A stretch of 64,000 bases of DNA. Origin: Caldisericum exile AZM16c01. Its GTDB lineage: Bacteria; Caldisericota; Caldisericia; Caldisericales; Caldisericaceae. Location: positions 1,240,001 through 1,304,000 of the forward strand of contig NC_017096.1 of the NCBI RefSeq assembly GCF_000284335.1, read 5' to 3'. Numbering within the stretch: the stretch's first letter is position 1; each line of letters opens with the position of its first letter. Of the stretch, positions 1 through 10,200 are shown one piece after another. The notes below the pieces were generated by a model, which was not told the origin of the DNA, did not search any database, and was given only the letters and a program-made list of their open reading frames with translations. A program made the position numbers and the translations under genes.

Positions 1-1957
1 CGATATCTTTTGCGTTTGTTTGTTCGTTTAATAAATTCCTTCTTCTGTTTTCAAGAACATTCAAGGCAACTCTCTCATCTTGAACAAGCGCTTTAAGAGT
101 CTGTAATTCCAAAAGCATTGCATTATACTGGTGTTCCTCTTCGACATTTATACCAGAACTTCTTTCAACCTCAAAAGGTGAAAGAACAACATATCCATCG
201 CCCGTTACAATTTTCCTTATAAAAGTTTTTCCTTGAAGTTCTTTAAATTTCTCAATTGCTTCATCAAGTGTTTCTGTATAAAAGATCCCCGTAAGGAATT
301 TGCTATTTACACCAATCACTTCACTAATAGGCTCAAGACCATGATTGTCCTCATTATTGTTTGCAAGTGGCAAATCCAAGAAATACTTTTTTGCATTTCC
401 CTTTTTAATTTCATTAACAGACCTTACCACCACACCTTCAAAATAATCCTTCAAACCAAAGAGATTTTTATTAATGTTAAGGAGTTTCCCAAGTGTTCCA
501 TCCTTAAATGATGGAATTGTTGCGCTATCGAGAATATTTTTCAGTGTTTTAATCCTAAACTCAAGGACTGCAATCTCCTTTTCCTTATCTTCAATTATCT
601 TCTTCTTTTCATCAATAGAAATATTTACTTTTTCGAGTTCTGAATCAATCAAACTTAAATCGATGGGCTTTAAATCTCTTAATGGAATAATTTTATGCTC
701 AAGTTCATCAGATTTTCTTTTGAGGAACTCTAATTCTTTTTCAAATGCGCTAATTTTTCTTTCTATTTGGACTCGTTCTGATTCCCTTTGCTCAAGGACT
801 CTGTTAAATTTGTTGTATTCCTCTTCGAGTGCATCTCTTTCGTTTTTTTTCATAGTAAATTGCGCTTTTAAGACATTTTCCTCATTTTCAATATTAAGTT
901 GTTCCTGTTTAAGTTTCTCTATATTTTGCTTATTCTTTTCGATATCAAATAAAATATACGACTTTGTCTTTTCAAGACGCTCTTTTCTCAAATTTAGTTC
1001 TGTAAGTTCTTTTTCTTTTATTTCAATGAGATTTTTAATTGAATCGATATTGTTTGATAACTTGTTCTTTTTTATGGTGAGTTCTTCTCTTTTTTGATTT
1101 TGAATCTCAAAAAGAGTTTGTGTTTCTTCAAGTTTTTTGCTTAACTCTTCGTACTTACCCTTTACTTCAAGCATATTCTTTTGAATATCACTTTCTTCTT
1201 TTTTCTTTTCTGCTAACCCAATTTTTAAAGTAGATAGTTCGTTTCTTAATTTTGCAAGTTTAAGACCATAGAACTTTTCTTCGAAAGATTTTAATTCAGA
1301 TGTAAGAGCATAATAAATATGGACCTTTTTTGCTTCTCTTAGGACTCTATCATATTCACTTTTTACAGAGGAAAGTGCAACTGATGCCTTTGCTAAGTTT
1401 TCTTCAGTTTCTTCAAGTTTCTTTTTTGCTTCCTCTTTCCGTTTTCTCAGATCTGTAATGCCTGCAACTCTATCAATGATGTTTTTCTTTTCCTCTGGTT
1501 TTGCAATGAGAATTTCTTCAATTCGACCTTGCCCAACTATTGCATGCGTAAGCCCAAAAATATTTGAAGATTTGAAAATTTCTTGCACGCTTTGAAGGCT
1601 TGAGTCATTTCCATTAACGATATATTTTGTTTCCTTTCCCCTTATAATACGCCTTTCAATAATAACTCTCGGTGTTTTTATTGGAAGGATTTTATCTTCA
1701 TTATTAATAACAATTTTTACAGAGGCAACATTCATAGGCTCCTTACTTGTGGAACCTGCAAAGATGAGGTCAGAGGATTCGCCCGCCCTTAAAAGTGATA
1801 GCCTATTTTCCCCAAAAAGGAATCTAATTGCGTCAACGATATTACTCTTTCCTGAGCCATTAGGACCTACAATACATGTTATCCCTTTGGAGAGGATAAA
1901 TTTCGTATTGTTTACAAAAGTTTTGAAACCATAGATTTCAATGCTTTCTATATACAT
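1..1957 (-). CDS. smc: Chromosome segregation ATPase SMC (3' end outside window)
   Basis: The reverse strand is open from an ATG at 1957 to the window edge, about 652 codons. Seen: an N-terminal ABC-type head with Walker A GPNGSGKSN at residues 31-39, a long Lys/Glu-rich coiled coil (about residues 170-480), and a globular hinge-like stretch (about 480-610) containing GTLGKLLN and FEGVVVRS, then the start of the returning coiled coil. SMC dimers with ScpA/ScpB compact and segregate the chromosome. The C-terminal head with the signature motif and Walker B lies outside the window. The start codon overlaps the stop of the upstream fhs gene (TAATG), so the two are probably translationally coupled. 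Confidence 0.93.
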   Translation of the reverse strand, partial: MYIESIEIYGFKTFVNNTKFILSKGITCIVGPNGSGKSNIVDAIRFLFGENRLSLLRAGESSDLIFAGSTSKEPMNVASVKIVINNEDKILPIKTPRVIIERRIIRGKETKYIVNGNDSSLQSVQEIFKSSNIFGLTHAIVGQGRIEEILIAKPEEKKNIIDRVAGITDLRKRKEEAKKKLEETEENLAKASVALSSVKSEYDRVLREAKKVHIYYALTSELKSFEEKFYGLKLAKLRNELSTLKIGLAEKKKEESDIQKNMLEVKGKYEELSKKLEETQTLFEIQNQKREELTIKKNKLSNNIDSIKNLIEIKEKELTELNLRKERLEKTKSYILFDIEKNKQNIEKLKQEQLNIENEENVLKAQFTMKKNERDALEEEYNKFNRVLEQRESERVQIERKISAFEKELEFLKRKSDELEHKIIPLRDLKPIDLSLIDSELEKVNISIDEKKKIIEDKEKEIAVLEFRIKTLKNILDSATIPSFKDGTLGKLLNINKNLFGLKDYFEGVVVRSVNEIKKGNAKKYFLDLPLANNNEDNHGLEPISEVIGVNSKFLTGIFYTETLDEAIEKFKELQGKTFIRKIVTGDGYVVLSPFEVERSSGINVEEEHQYNAMLLELQTLKALVQDERVALNVLENRRRNLLNEQTNAKDI

Positions 1958-3606
1958 TACAATCCTTTTATAAATCCGTTTTCATCTATATCAAGTTTTG
2001 TTGCAAGAGGCTCCTTTGGAAGTCCCGGCATCGTATTAATTTTTCCAAGTATAGGAACAATGAAGTTTGCACCTCTAAGGGCGTGGACTTCTTTGACTGT
2101 AACAACAAAATTTTCTGGGCGGCCAATTAGTTTTGGATTATCAGATAGGGATGCTTGTGTTTTTGCCATGCACACAAAGGCATTATCCATCCCAAGTTTT
2201 GAAATCTCTTTGAGATTTGCCTCTGCTTCATCTGTATAGACAACGTCTCCTGCACCATACATACTCGTTGCAATTTTTCTGATCTTATCCTTGATAGGCT
2301 CATCCAAGTCATAGAGGAATTTAGGGTTTGTTTCTAAAGCATTTTCTACAACTACCTTAGCAAGGTTTTCGCCTCCAATACCACCATTCTCATATACTTC
2401 TGAGAGTGCAAAAGGAACATTGACACTTTCAAGAAGTTTTGAAACTGCTTCTATTTCTTTTTCTGTATCAGTTGAAAATTTATTCAACGCAACAATTACA
2501 GGAATTCCAAAGGTTCTCATATTTTCAATGTGCTTTTGAAGATTTGCGAAACCTTTTTTAAGTGCTTCAATATCCTCAATGTTCTCATCCTTTTGTCCTC
2601 CGTGATACTTCATGGCTCTTATAGATGCAACAATAACAGAAGCAGAAATCTTAAAGTTGCCAAGCCTTGAAACAATATCTACGAACTTTTCGCCACCAAG
2701 GTCTGTTGCAAAACCTCCCTCAGCAAAAACATAATCGGCAAATTGAAGCGCGAGTTTGATTGAAATTATAGATGGACTTCCATGCGCAATATTTGCAAAA
2801 GGTCCTGTATGGATAAAAACAGGATTATTTTCAAGTGTTTGCACCAAATTCGGGTTGATTGCGTTTCGCAAGATCACGGCCATTGCACCTTCTGCCTTGA
2901 GGTCTTTTGCATACACCGGTGTCCTATCGTAAGTAAGGCCAACATAGATATTTGAAAGGCGTTCTTTAAGGTCATTTAAATCCTTTGAAATGCCTAAAAT
3001 CGCCATAACCTCTGATGCAACCGTTATATTAAAACCTTCTTCACGGGGTATTCCACCGTCAATACCCCCAAGTCCAATTAGGATATGTCTTAAGGCTCTG
3101 TCGTTCATATCCATAACCCTTTTAAATCGTATTCTTCTCGGGTCAAGATTAAGAGGATTACCTTGGTAGATGGAATTATCAATCATTGCAGATAAAAGAT
3201 TATTTGCATATTCTACTGCAGGAAAATCACCTGTAAAAAGAAAGTTAATTTCTTCCATTGGCACAACTTGTGCGCGTCCTCCGCCTGTTGCACCGCCCTT
3301 AACACCAAAAATTGGTCCCAATGATGGCTGCCTTATTACGCCTATTGCCTTGTATCCCAAAAGATTTACTGCATCTGTCAAACCTATGGTTGTTGTAGTC
3401 TTCCCTTCACCATGAGGAGTTGGAGTCATTCCCGTTATAAGGACAAGTTTACCATCACCTCTATCAATTGATTTTAGTAACCTATGGTCAATTTTTGCAA
3501 TGTAATCACCACAAAATTTTAAAGCATCCAGCGGTATATCAAAGTTTTTTGCAATCCTATCAATCTTCATAAGTATTGCATTTCTTGAAATTTCATAATC
3601 ACTCAT
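1957..3606 (-). CDS. fhs: Formate--tetrahydrofolate ligase
   Basis: This 549-residue protein makes 10-formyl-THF from formate, THF and ATP and is the entry point of the methyl branch of one-carbon metabolism. Seen: the family P-loop PHGEGKTTTTIG at about residues 64-75, GVKGGATGGGRAQV near 103-116, and HTGPFANIAHG in the middle. The length matches the usual 550-560. The start is ATG at 3606 behind an AGGAGG Shine-Dalgarno site. It is followed without a gap by smc. Together with gcvT and ftcD at 57-61 kb it suggests active folate one-carbon traffic. Function follows from the family; the motifs are visible. Confidence 0.97.
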   Translation of the reverse strand: MSDYEISRNAILMKIDRIAKNFDIPLDALKFCGDYIAKIDHRLLKSIDRGDGKLVLITGMTPTPHGEGKTTTTIGLTDAVNLLGYKAIGVIRQPSLGPIFGVKGGATGGGRAQVVPMEEINFLFTGDFPAVEYANNLLSAMIDNSIYQGNPLNLDPRRIRFKRVMDMNDRALRHILIGLGGIDGGIPREEGFNITVASEVMAILGISKDLNDLKERLSNIYVGLTYDRTPVYAKDLKAEGAMAVILRNAINPNLVQTLENNPVFIHTGPFANIAHGSPSIISIKLALQFADYVFAEGGFATDLGGEKFVDIVSRLGNFKISASVIVASIRAMKYHGGQKDENIEDIEALKKGFANLQKHIENMRTFGIPVIVALNKFSTDTEKEIEAVSKLLESVNVPFALSEVYENGGIGGENLAKVVVENALETNPKFLYDLDEPIKDKIRKIATSMYGAGDVVYTDEAEANLKEISKLGMDNAFVCMAKTQASLSDNPKLIGRPENFVVTVKEVHALRGANFIVPILGKINTMPGLPKEPLATKLDIDENGFIKGL

Positions 3607-3615
3607 ATCTGCCTC

Positions 3616-4503
3616 CTAAATAAATTTTTCTAAAATATACACAAAATGATCATAACTTGCAACAAATCTCTTAAAACTATTTATGCATCTTCGCCTTGTC
3701 TCAGACAAAAAAGAATTTCGGAGTAGTGCATCTTTTGAAACTCGCTCAAATTCTCTAAAAAACATTATTGCATCGCTAAGTGCATCAATTCCTTCAAATA
3801 AAACTTTCTGTTCGTCTTTTTTAAGGAAGTGATAAACACCTAGCAAATACACCTTAAGTCCATAAAGAGCAGTCAATTGGTCGGGGATTGTCCTTGTTAA
3901 AATGTGATTGTTTTCCAAAACGAAACTCTTTGACTCATCTTCAAGGTCTGAAATAAACATTTGGAATGCGTTTTTTCCAAGGTAGTAGTTGGTAAGTTTC
4001 TGTGGTCTTTCGTAGTAGTTCTTATGAATTTCATAAACGATATCTTTAAATTTAGATCGCTCGTACAAAATAAATCTCTCTATCCTAAAAGGGTTGAGTT
4101 TTGCAATTCTATTTTCGCTTTGTAATTCGTGAAGAGGAAATTCATATCTATCAAATACATGCTCACATAATAAAGTACCATTCATACGCTCAATTGCAAG
4201 GCAATTTTGTGGAATTAAAATAAAAGGAGGTTCAACATCTTCGATTGTGCCAATATCAAAAAAATTTAATTCAAAATTGAGGTACTTCTTTAAATTGAAT
4301 GCAAAATAAGGCAAGTCCTCATAAATTAATGGATTTTCGTAACTATATATAAATCTTAGAGAAAGTCCAGAAAAAACTGCAAGTTCATGAATGAGAATCT
4401 CGACATCTTCTTTCAAGATTGACTTCTCAAGAGCAAAAAGCAAATCATAGGTAGGCAAATTCTCAGTATTCTTCAATTTTTCTAAAATTTTATCGTAGTC
4501 CAT
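3616..4503 (-). CDS. Uncharacterised protein, no recognised domain
   Basis: A 295-residue, mostly soluble protein rich in Phe, Tyr, Glu and Lys, with no signal peptide or membrane helix and no motif I recognise. The reading frame also runs back to a TTG at 4524. I prefer the ATG at 4503 because a perfect TATAAT (minus strand, 4518-4513) lies nine bases upstream of it and inside the longer frame, which suggests a leaderless mRNA. It ends 9 bp before fhs and so probably heads an orphan-fhs-smc operon. The N-terminal half mentions short helices; the C-terminal third looks all-helical. No function is proposed. Confidence 0.75.
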   Translation of the reverse strand: MDYDKILEKLKNTENLPTYDLLFALEKSILKEDVEILIHELAVFSGLSLRFIYSYENPLIYEDLPYFAFNLKKYLNFELNFFDIGTIEDVEPPFILIPQNCLAIERMNGTLLCEHVFDRYEFPLHELQSENRIAKLNPFRIERFILYERSKFKDIVYEIHKNYYERPQKLTNYYLGKNAFQMFISDLEDESKSFVLENNHILTRTIPDQLTALYGLKVYLLGVYHFLKKDEQKVLFEGIDALSDAIMFFREFERVSKDALLRNSFLSETRRRCINSFKRFVASYDHFVYILEKFI

Positions 4504-4512
4504 CTCAATTAC

Positions 4513-4518
4513 ATTATA
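4513..4518 (-). promoter_or_regulatory. -10 box, leaderless start of the orphan gene
   Basis: TATAAT on the minus strand, nine bases before the ATG at 4503. An approximate -35 (TCGAAA) lies 17 bp further upstream. No Shine-Dalgarno site is present. Confidence 0.5.
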
Positions 4519-4651
4519 AGACAATTCCCATGAAATTTCGATATTTGCGTTTTTCTTATAGAATTGTTTTATTTGTAATGGGCCATAAAATTACTCTTTA
4601 CTTAATAGGATTTTTGGGGATTATCTATACAATAATACTAAGGAGGCGATT

Positions 4652-5620
4652 ATGATTAAAAATCAGTGGTACATCGTGTTATCTTCTAAAGAACTGAAGG
4701 ACAAGCCCATTGGACTTAAAAGATTTGGTGAAAAACTCGTCATGTGGAGAACAAAAGATGGCATTGCATGTATCGCTGATAAGTGTGCTCACAGAGGCGC
4801 AAGTCTTTCAAAGGGAAAAATTGTAAATAACCATATTCAGTGTCCATTTCACGGATTTGAATACGATTCAAGTGGAAGAGTTGTCCTCATACCTGCAAAC
4901 GGAAAAGCCTCAAAAGTACCTGACAATTTCAAAGTAAAGAGTTACAAAGTGAAAGAAAAAAATGGCTTCATATTTTTGTTTTATGGTGACGAAAGTAAAG
5001 CACCAGGCGAAATACCGTTTTTTGATTGGATTGACGGCAGTTTCACATACGATGAACTAAATGAACCTTGGAATACACACTATTCAAGGTGCATAGAAAA
5101 TCAACTTGACCCGATACACCTTCCCTTCGTGCACCATAATACGATTGGCATTGGCGGAAGAACAGTTGCAGATGGACCTGTTGTTGAATGGTTTGATTCA
5201 GAAAAAATGCGTTTTTATGTGTTTAATAGAAAAGATGATGGAACTCCACCCAAAAAACCAGAAGAATTGAAAGGACAGAAAAGCAAAGTTTATCTTGAAT
5301 TTATCTTCCCAAACTTTTGGCAAAACCATATAAGTGATAAATTCTTTATAGTTGCGGCATTTGTTCCAGTTGATGAAGAGCATTCGCTTGTTTATGTAAG
5401 ACAGTATGTGAAAATTACAGGTATTAAATTTATTGACAAACTCATCGCAACTCTTTCTATTCCATTCGATAGAATTGTGCTTCACCAGGATAGAAGGGTC
5501 GTCGAAACGCAAATTCCAAAGAAAAGCGCACTTCAAATGGATGAAAACCTTGTCCAAGGAGACTTACCAATAATTGAATATAGAAAACGAAGGGAAGAAC
5601 TTTTAAAGCAAAATAACTAA
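4652..5620 (+). CDS. Rieske [2Fe-2S] non-haem iron oxygenase-like protein
   Basis: A 322-residue protein with an N-terminal Rieske domain: C45-x-H47 and C64-x2-H67 bind the 2Fe-2S cluster. The C-terminal domain carries N150-x2-D153-x2-H156-x4-H161, the mononuclear-iron motif of ring-hydroxylating oxygenases of the VanA / pheophorbide-a-oxygenase type. Such enzymes use O2 and electrons to hydroxylate or demethylate an organic substrate; the substrate here is unknown. The start is ATG with an AAGGAGG site. The nth gene follows one base after the stop, so they probably share a transcript. An O2-using enzyme in a genome that otherwise looks anaerobic is unexpected. Confidence 0.88.
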   Translation: MIKNQWYIVLSSKELKDKPIGLKRFGEKLVMWRTKDGIACIADKCAHRGASLSKGKIVNNHIQCPFHGFEYDSSGRVVLIPANGKASKVPDNFKVKSYKVKEKNGFIFLFYGDESKAPGEIPFFDWIDGSFTYDELNEPWNTHYSRCIENQLDPIHLPFVHHNTIGIGGRTVADGPVVEWFDSEKMRFYVFNRKDDGTPPKKPEELKGQKSKVYLEFIFPNFWQNHISDKFFIVAAFVPVDEEHSLVYVRQYVKITGIKFIDKLIATLSIPFDRIVLHQDRRVVETQIPKKSALQMDENLVQGDLPIIEYRKRREELLKQNN

Positions 5621-5621
5621 T

Positions 5622-6278
5622 ATGAAAAATTACAATTTTGATAAAATACTTCCAAAACTCGAAAAATTTGTGCAAAATTTAGGTGTTCCTGTTGTTACTC
5701 GCATTAAAGATAGAGACTTTGACCCTTTTAAAATTCTCATAGGAACAATTCTCAGTTTGCGCACTAAAGATGAGACAACAGAAGAAGCTGCAAACAGGTT
5801 ATTTGAGGTAGTAAAAACACCTGAGGATCTTATTAAATTAAGTGAAAAAGATATAGAAAAACTCATCTATCCTGTAGGCTTCTACAAAAGAAAAGCAAAG
5901 CAAATTAAGGAAGTTGCAAAAACGCTTATTGAAAAATACGATGGTCGTGTCCCAAATGACCTTGAAGAACTTTTAAAACTGAAAGGGGTTGGAAGAAAAA
6001 CTGCAAATCTTGTTATAACTGAGGCATTTGATGACTACGGCATTTGCGTTGATACCCACGTCCACCGCATTTCAAACAGACTTGGCTGGGTAAAAACTAA
6101 AAACCCTGAGCAAACAGAAATGGAATTGCGAAAAATCCTTCCAAAGAAATATTGGAAGACCATTAACCCAATCCTTGTAACCTTCGGTCAAAATATCTGT
6201 AAGCCTATAAGCCCGCTTTGTTCAAAATGCCCCATTGAGCCTCTCTGTCCAAAAATAGGAGTAACGAAGTCCCGATAA
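5622..6278 (+). CDS. nth: Endonuclease III (DNA glycosylase/AP lyase)
   Basis: A 218-residue base-excision repair enzyme that removes oxidised pyrimidines and cuts at abasic sites. Seen: the helix-hairpin-helix [10 protein letters not shown] with its catalytic Lys, the catalytic Asp in [14 protein letters not shown], and the C-terminal 4Fe-4S ligand pattern C-x6-C-x2-C-x5-C (residues about 195-211). The length is standard. It begins one base after the Rieske gene stop and is probably translated from the same message. Confidence 0.96.
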   Translation: MKNYNFDKILPKLEKFVQNLGVPVVTRIKDRDFDPFKILIGTILSLRTKDETTEEAANRLFEVVKTPEDLIKLSEKDIEKLIYPVGFYKRKAKQIKEVAKTLIEKYDGRVPNDLEELLKLKGVGRKTANLVITEAFDDYGICVDTHVHRISNRLGWVKTKNPEQTEMELRKILPKKYWKTINPILVTFGQNICKPISPLCSKCPIEPLCPKIGVTKSR

Positions 6279-6319
6279 AAATTTTGAAAGATTTCCCCTT
6301 TGGTGTAAAATTAAACGCT

Positions 6320-7276
6320 ATGAAAAAGATAATTTTATTTTTAACGATATTCTCTTTGATTTATTTTGTTGGTTGCAGTGCTTCTTACAAGGTAAATTTC
6401 TTTGATGAAATTACAGGCAAGCCTATAAACCCTGTTATTATTAATGGAAAAATTGCCCAGGGAGAAATTAAACTACCTCCAAATACTTATAAAGTTTCCG
6501 CAAATAATTACGAGGAAAAATCAATTTCGGTAAATAAGGATAATACTAATTTTTTCCTAAAGCCAAGTGCTTACCTTGTGCTTGAAGCGAATGCAAAAGT
6601 TAATTCAATAAAAATTGACGATAAGTACTACAAACCAACAAGCATAATTACAAATGGACACGAAGTTTTCACCGTATCTCCAGTTGAGATAGGAACACAC
6701 ACCATAATTGTTGAAAGTAAATTTTTCGTTCCATTTTCAAAAGAAGTAGAGTTTAAATATGGAGAAAACCATATAGTAATCAATCTTACAGTAGATAAAG
6801 GTGCATTTTCACAATTTCTTGATACTCTTGAATTTCCGCTTCAAGGCACTTCAAACAAAAAGATTATAGTAAAGATAAATGGTATTGCTAATAAAAACCC
6901 TATAAGTAAAGAGTTTAAGATTGAAAAATCGAGCGATACGCTTGCTATAATTGATGGTAATTTAACTTACTCCTTTAAAAATGGCACCTTTGAAATTGAA
7001 GGACGCACACCAACTGAAGAGGAAAAAGCAATTCTTTCCTATGCAAAGTCTGTAATTGAAGAGTTTTTAAATTTAAAAAATGTTTTAAAATCAATGGAAT
7101 TAAAGGAAGCTAAAGACAACGAATTTTTACTCTCAAAGACAGGAGCCTTTGAAGGGAGAGAAATTACAGAATCATTGTCTTTCAAGGTTGATAATTCGAA
7201 AATAACAAGCATCGTTTTAAACATTGTGCAAGAGCAAATAAACACGAATTTAAGGATAGAAGTGGAGGTTGAATAA
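6320..7276 (+). CDS. Predicted lipoprotein with PEGA-like repeats
   Basis: From the ATG at 6320 (318 residues) the protein starts with a lipoprotein signal: MKK, a hydrophobic stretch and the lipobox FVGC, predicting a lipid-anchored Cys near residue 19. The mature part is beta-rich with repeated segments of the form KLPPNTYKVSANNYEEKS and VSPVEIGTHTIIVESKFF, similar in style to PEGA-type surface domains (weak call). A longer frame starts at a TTG at 6284, but this would destroy the signal peptide. TAAAAT at 6306-6311 lies eight bases before the ATG with no Shine-Dalgarno site. dnaE follows after 2 bp. Confidence 0.75.
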   Translation: MKKIILFLTIFSLIYFVGCSASYKVNFFDEITGKPINPVIINGKIAQGEIKLPPNTYKVSANNYEEKSISVNKDNTNFFLKPSAYLVLEANAKVNSIKIDDKYYKPTSIITNGHEVFTVSPVEIGTHTIIVESKFFVPFSKEVEFKYGENHIVINLTVDKGAFSQFLDTLEFPLQGTSNKKIIVKINGIANKNPISKEFKIEKSSDTLAIIDGNLTYSFKNGTFEIEGRTPTEEEKAILSYAKSVIEEFLNLKNVLKSMELKEAKDNEFLLSKTGAFEGREITESLSFKVDNSKITSIVLNIVQEQINTNLRIEVEVE

Positions 7277-7278
7277 TT

Positions 7279-10200
7279 ATGGGATTTACACACCTACATC
7301 TTCACACTGAATATAGCCTTCTTGATGGCATGAACAAGATTTCAGAGCTTTCCTCCCGAGTTAAAGAACTTGGAATGGATGCAGTTTCCATTACTGATCA
7401 CGGAAATATGTACGGAGTTATAGAGTTTTATGAGGAAATGAAAAAGGCAGGTATAAAGCCAATTATAGGTGTTGAAGTTTATATTGCTCCAAACGGAGTT
7501 GAAAAGAAGGAAAAAGATGAAGAGCGTTATCACCTCATACTCCTTGCAAAAAGCCTCAAAGGATACAAAAATCTTACAAAAATTGTTACTGAAAGTTATG
7601 TAAGAGGTTTTTATTATAAACCAAGGATTGATTTTGAAATTCTCAAAAAATATAATGAAGATATTATCGCAATGACTGCATGCCTTCAGGGAGAAATTTC
7701 TTCAAAGGCTCTAAAAGGAGATATAAAGGAAGTTAGAAAAGCCCTCTATAAATATCTTGATATATTTGGTAAAGAAAATTTCTTTATTGAAGTCCAAAAC
7801 CATGGGCTTGACGAGGAAAAGGCAGTTATAGAAGTAGCAAAAACTCTTCGTGATACTGAAGGCGTAAAACTTGTAGCAACAAATGATGCACATTACTTAC
7901 GAAAAGAGGATGCACACGCACACGATATACTTCTCTGCGTTCAAACTTTAAGGCCAGTTGATGACCCTGAAAGAATGCGTTTTCCAAATGACGAGTTCTA
8001 CATAAAGAGTGAATCTGAAATGCTTAAAGCATTTAATGGTCTTGAAGATGCAGTTTATAATACAGAACTTATTAAAGAAATGTGCAATGTCGAATTCGAT
8101 TTCTCATCGTATCACCTGCCTGTCTATAAGAAAGACGAAAATTGGGATCCATCAAAAAATAAAGAGTACCTCGAAGAGCTGACATTCAAAGGCATCCGGG
8201 AAAAATACGGAGACAAAGCAGACGAAGTTATGGAACGTGCACGTTACGAACTTGATGTAATTGAAAAAATGGGATTTACCGATTACTTCCTCATTGTGCA
8301 GGACTTCATAAACTATGCAAGGTCTAACGATATTCCTGTGGGTCCAGGACGTGGTTCTGCCGCTGGATCAGTTGTTTCATATGCATTAGGGATAACAGAA
8401 ATTGACCCGATCAAATACAACCTCTTCTTTGAGCGATTCCTAAATCCAGAAAGAATAAGCATGCCTGATATTGATGTTGACTTTGGCGATCGCGGAAGAG
8501 ATGCAGTTATAGAATATGTAAGAAAGAAATACGGAGAATCTCATGTTGCTCAGATTGCGACATTCGGTAAAATGGAAGCACGCCAAGTGATCCGTGATGT
8601 TGGTCGAGCACTAAAATTCACATATCAAGAAACTGATAAAATCTCTAAACTCATACCTCCTGGACTTAAACTTAAAGAGGCACTTGATTCACTCCCAGAT
8701 TTAAGAAAACTCTACGAAGACCCCCGCTATAGAGAGCTCTTTGATGTTGCACTGAAACTTGAAGGTGTTGTAAGAAACTTTGGCACACATGCAGCAGGAG
8801 TAGTCATTGGTGATGCCCCATTAACTGAATATCTACCACTTCAAGTTGATAAGGATAACTCCATTATAACTCAATATGATAAGGACGTAGTTGAGCACAT
8901 CGGCCTTCTTAAGATGGACTTCCTTGGAATTAAGAATCTCACAATAATTCAGGACACAATTGATATGCTCAAATCCAGAGGAATTGATATTGACATAAAT
9001 AAAATCCCTGAGGACGATAATGAAACTTTTAATATGCTTAAACGCGGAGATTCAGTTGGAGTTTTCCAATTAGAAAGTGCAGGCATGAGAAGAGTTTTGA
9101 AGGGTGTTCAACCTGATAGCATTGAAGATTTAACTGCAGTTGTTGCGCTTTACAGACCTGGCACAATAAAGGCAGGCGGAATTGAAGAGTACATTAACAG
9201 AAAATCCGGAAAAACAAAGGTAACATACCCACATCCAAAACTTGAACCAATTCTAAAAAATACCTATGGAATTATCGTTTACCAGGAACAGGTCATGCAA
9301 ATTGCAAATACCCTTGCAGGATATACCATGGCAGAAGCTGACACCTTGAGAAAGGCAATCGGTAAAAAAATTCCAGAAATAATGAAGGCTCAAAGAGATG
9401 TTTTTGTACAAAGAGCAGTTGCAAATGGTGTTGAAAAAAACGTTGCGGAGAAAATCTTTGACCTCATCGAATTTTTTGCTGGATATGGCTTTAACAAATC
9501 GCATGCAGTAAGTTATGCAACTCTTGCCTATAGAACCGCCTATTTAAAGGCTCACTATCCAAAGGAATATTTCACCGCTATACTCAATTCATACATTGGG
9601 AACGAAGACAAAACAAGAGAGACTCTACTCGAGGCAATAAGCAAAGGTATACATATACATCTTCCTGATATAAATAAGTCAGATGCGCTTTTTAAAGTAG
9701 AAAATGATGGTATCAGATTTGGTTTTCTTGGTATAAAGAATGTTGGCGAGGCTTCGATTAACGAAATCATAAAAGAGCGAATATCAAATGGTCCTTTCTC
9801 TTCATTTAAAGATTTCGAAAGAAGGACAACATCCTTTAAAGTAAATAAAAAAGTCGTGGAAAGCCTTATCAAAGCGGGTTGTTTTGATTCTTTGGGTGAA
9901 GATAGGAAGGCACTCCTTGAAGGAGAAACTGTTTCAGAGCCAACCGTTTCTCTGTTCGGGGGATTGCCACAATCAACAAAACCAAAAATTCATGCAACAA
10001 GAGCAGATATCCTGAAATATGAAAAAGAGGCTTTTGGGTTTTATCTTTCAGATAACCCGATAAATGCATATCTTGGAATCCTTGAAGACGAAGGTTTTGA
10101 AACTGTATCTCAAGTTATTTCAAAATTCAAAAAAGAAAACGAAATTGAAAACGAAGAGCAGGATGACATTTTACAAATCGAAGAAACCACAATAAATAAG

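Noticed and set aside
233-1097. Plus-strand open frames opposite smc
   Set aside because: They are antisense to the coiled coil, which gives long Ser/Phe-rich shadow frames; the minus-strand SMC frame is unambiguous.
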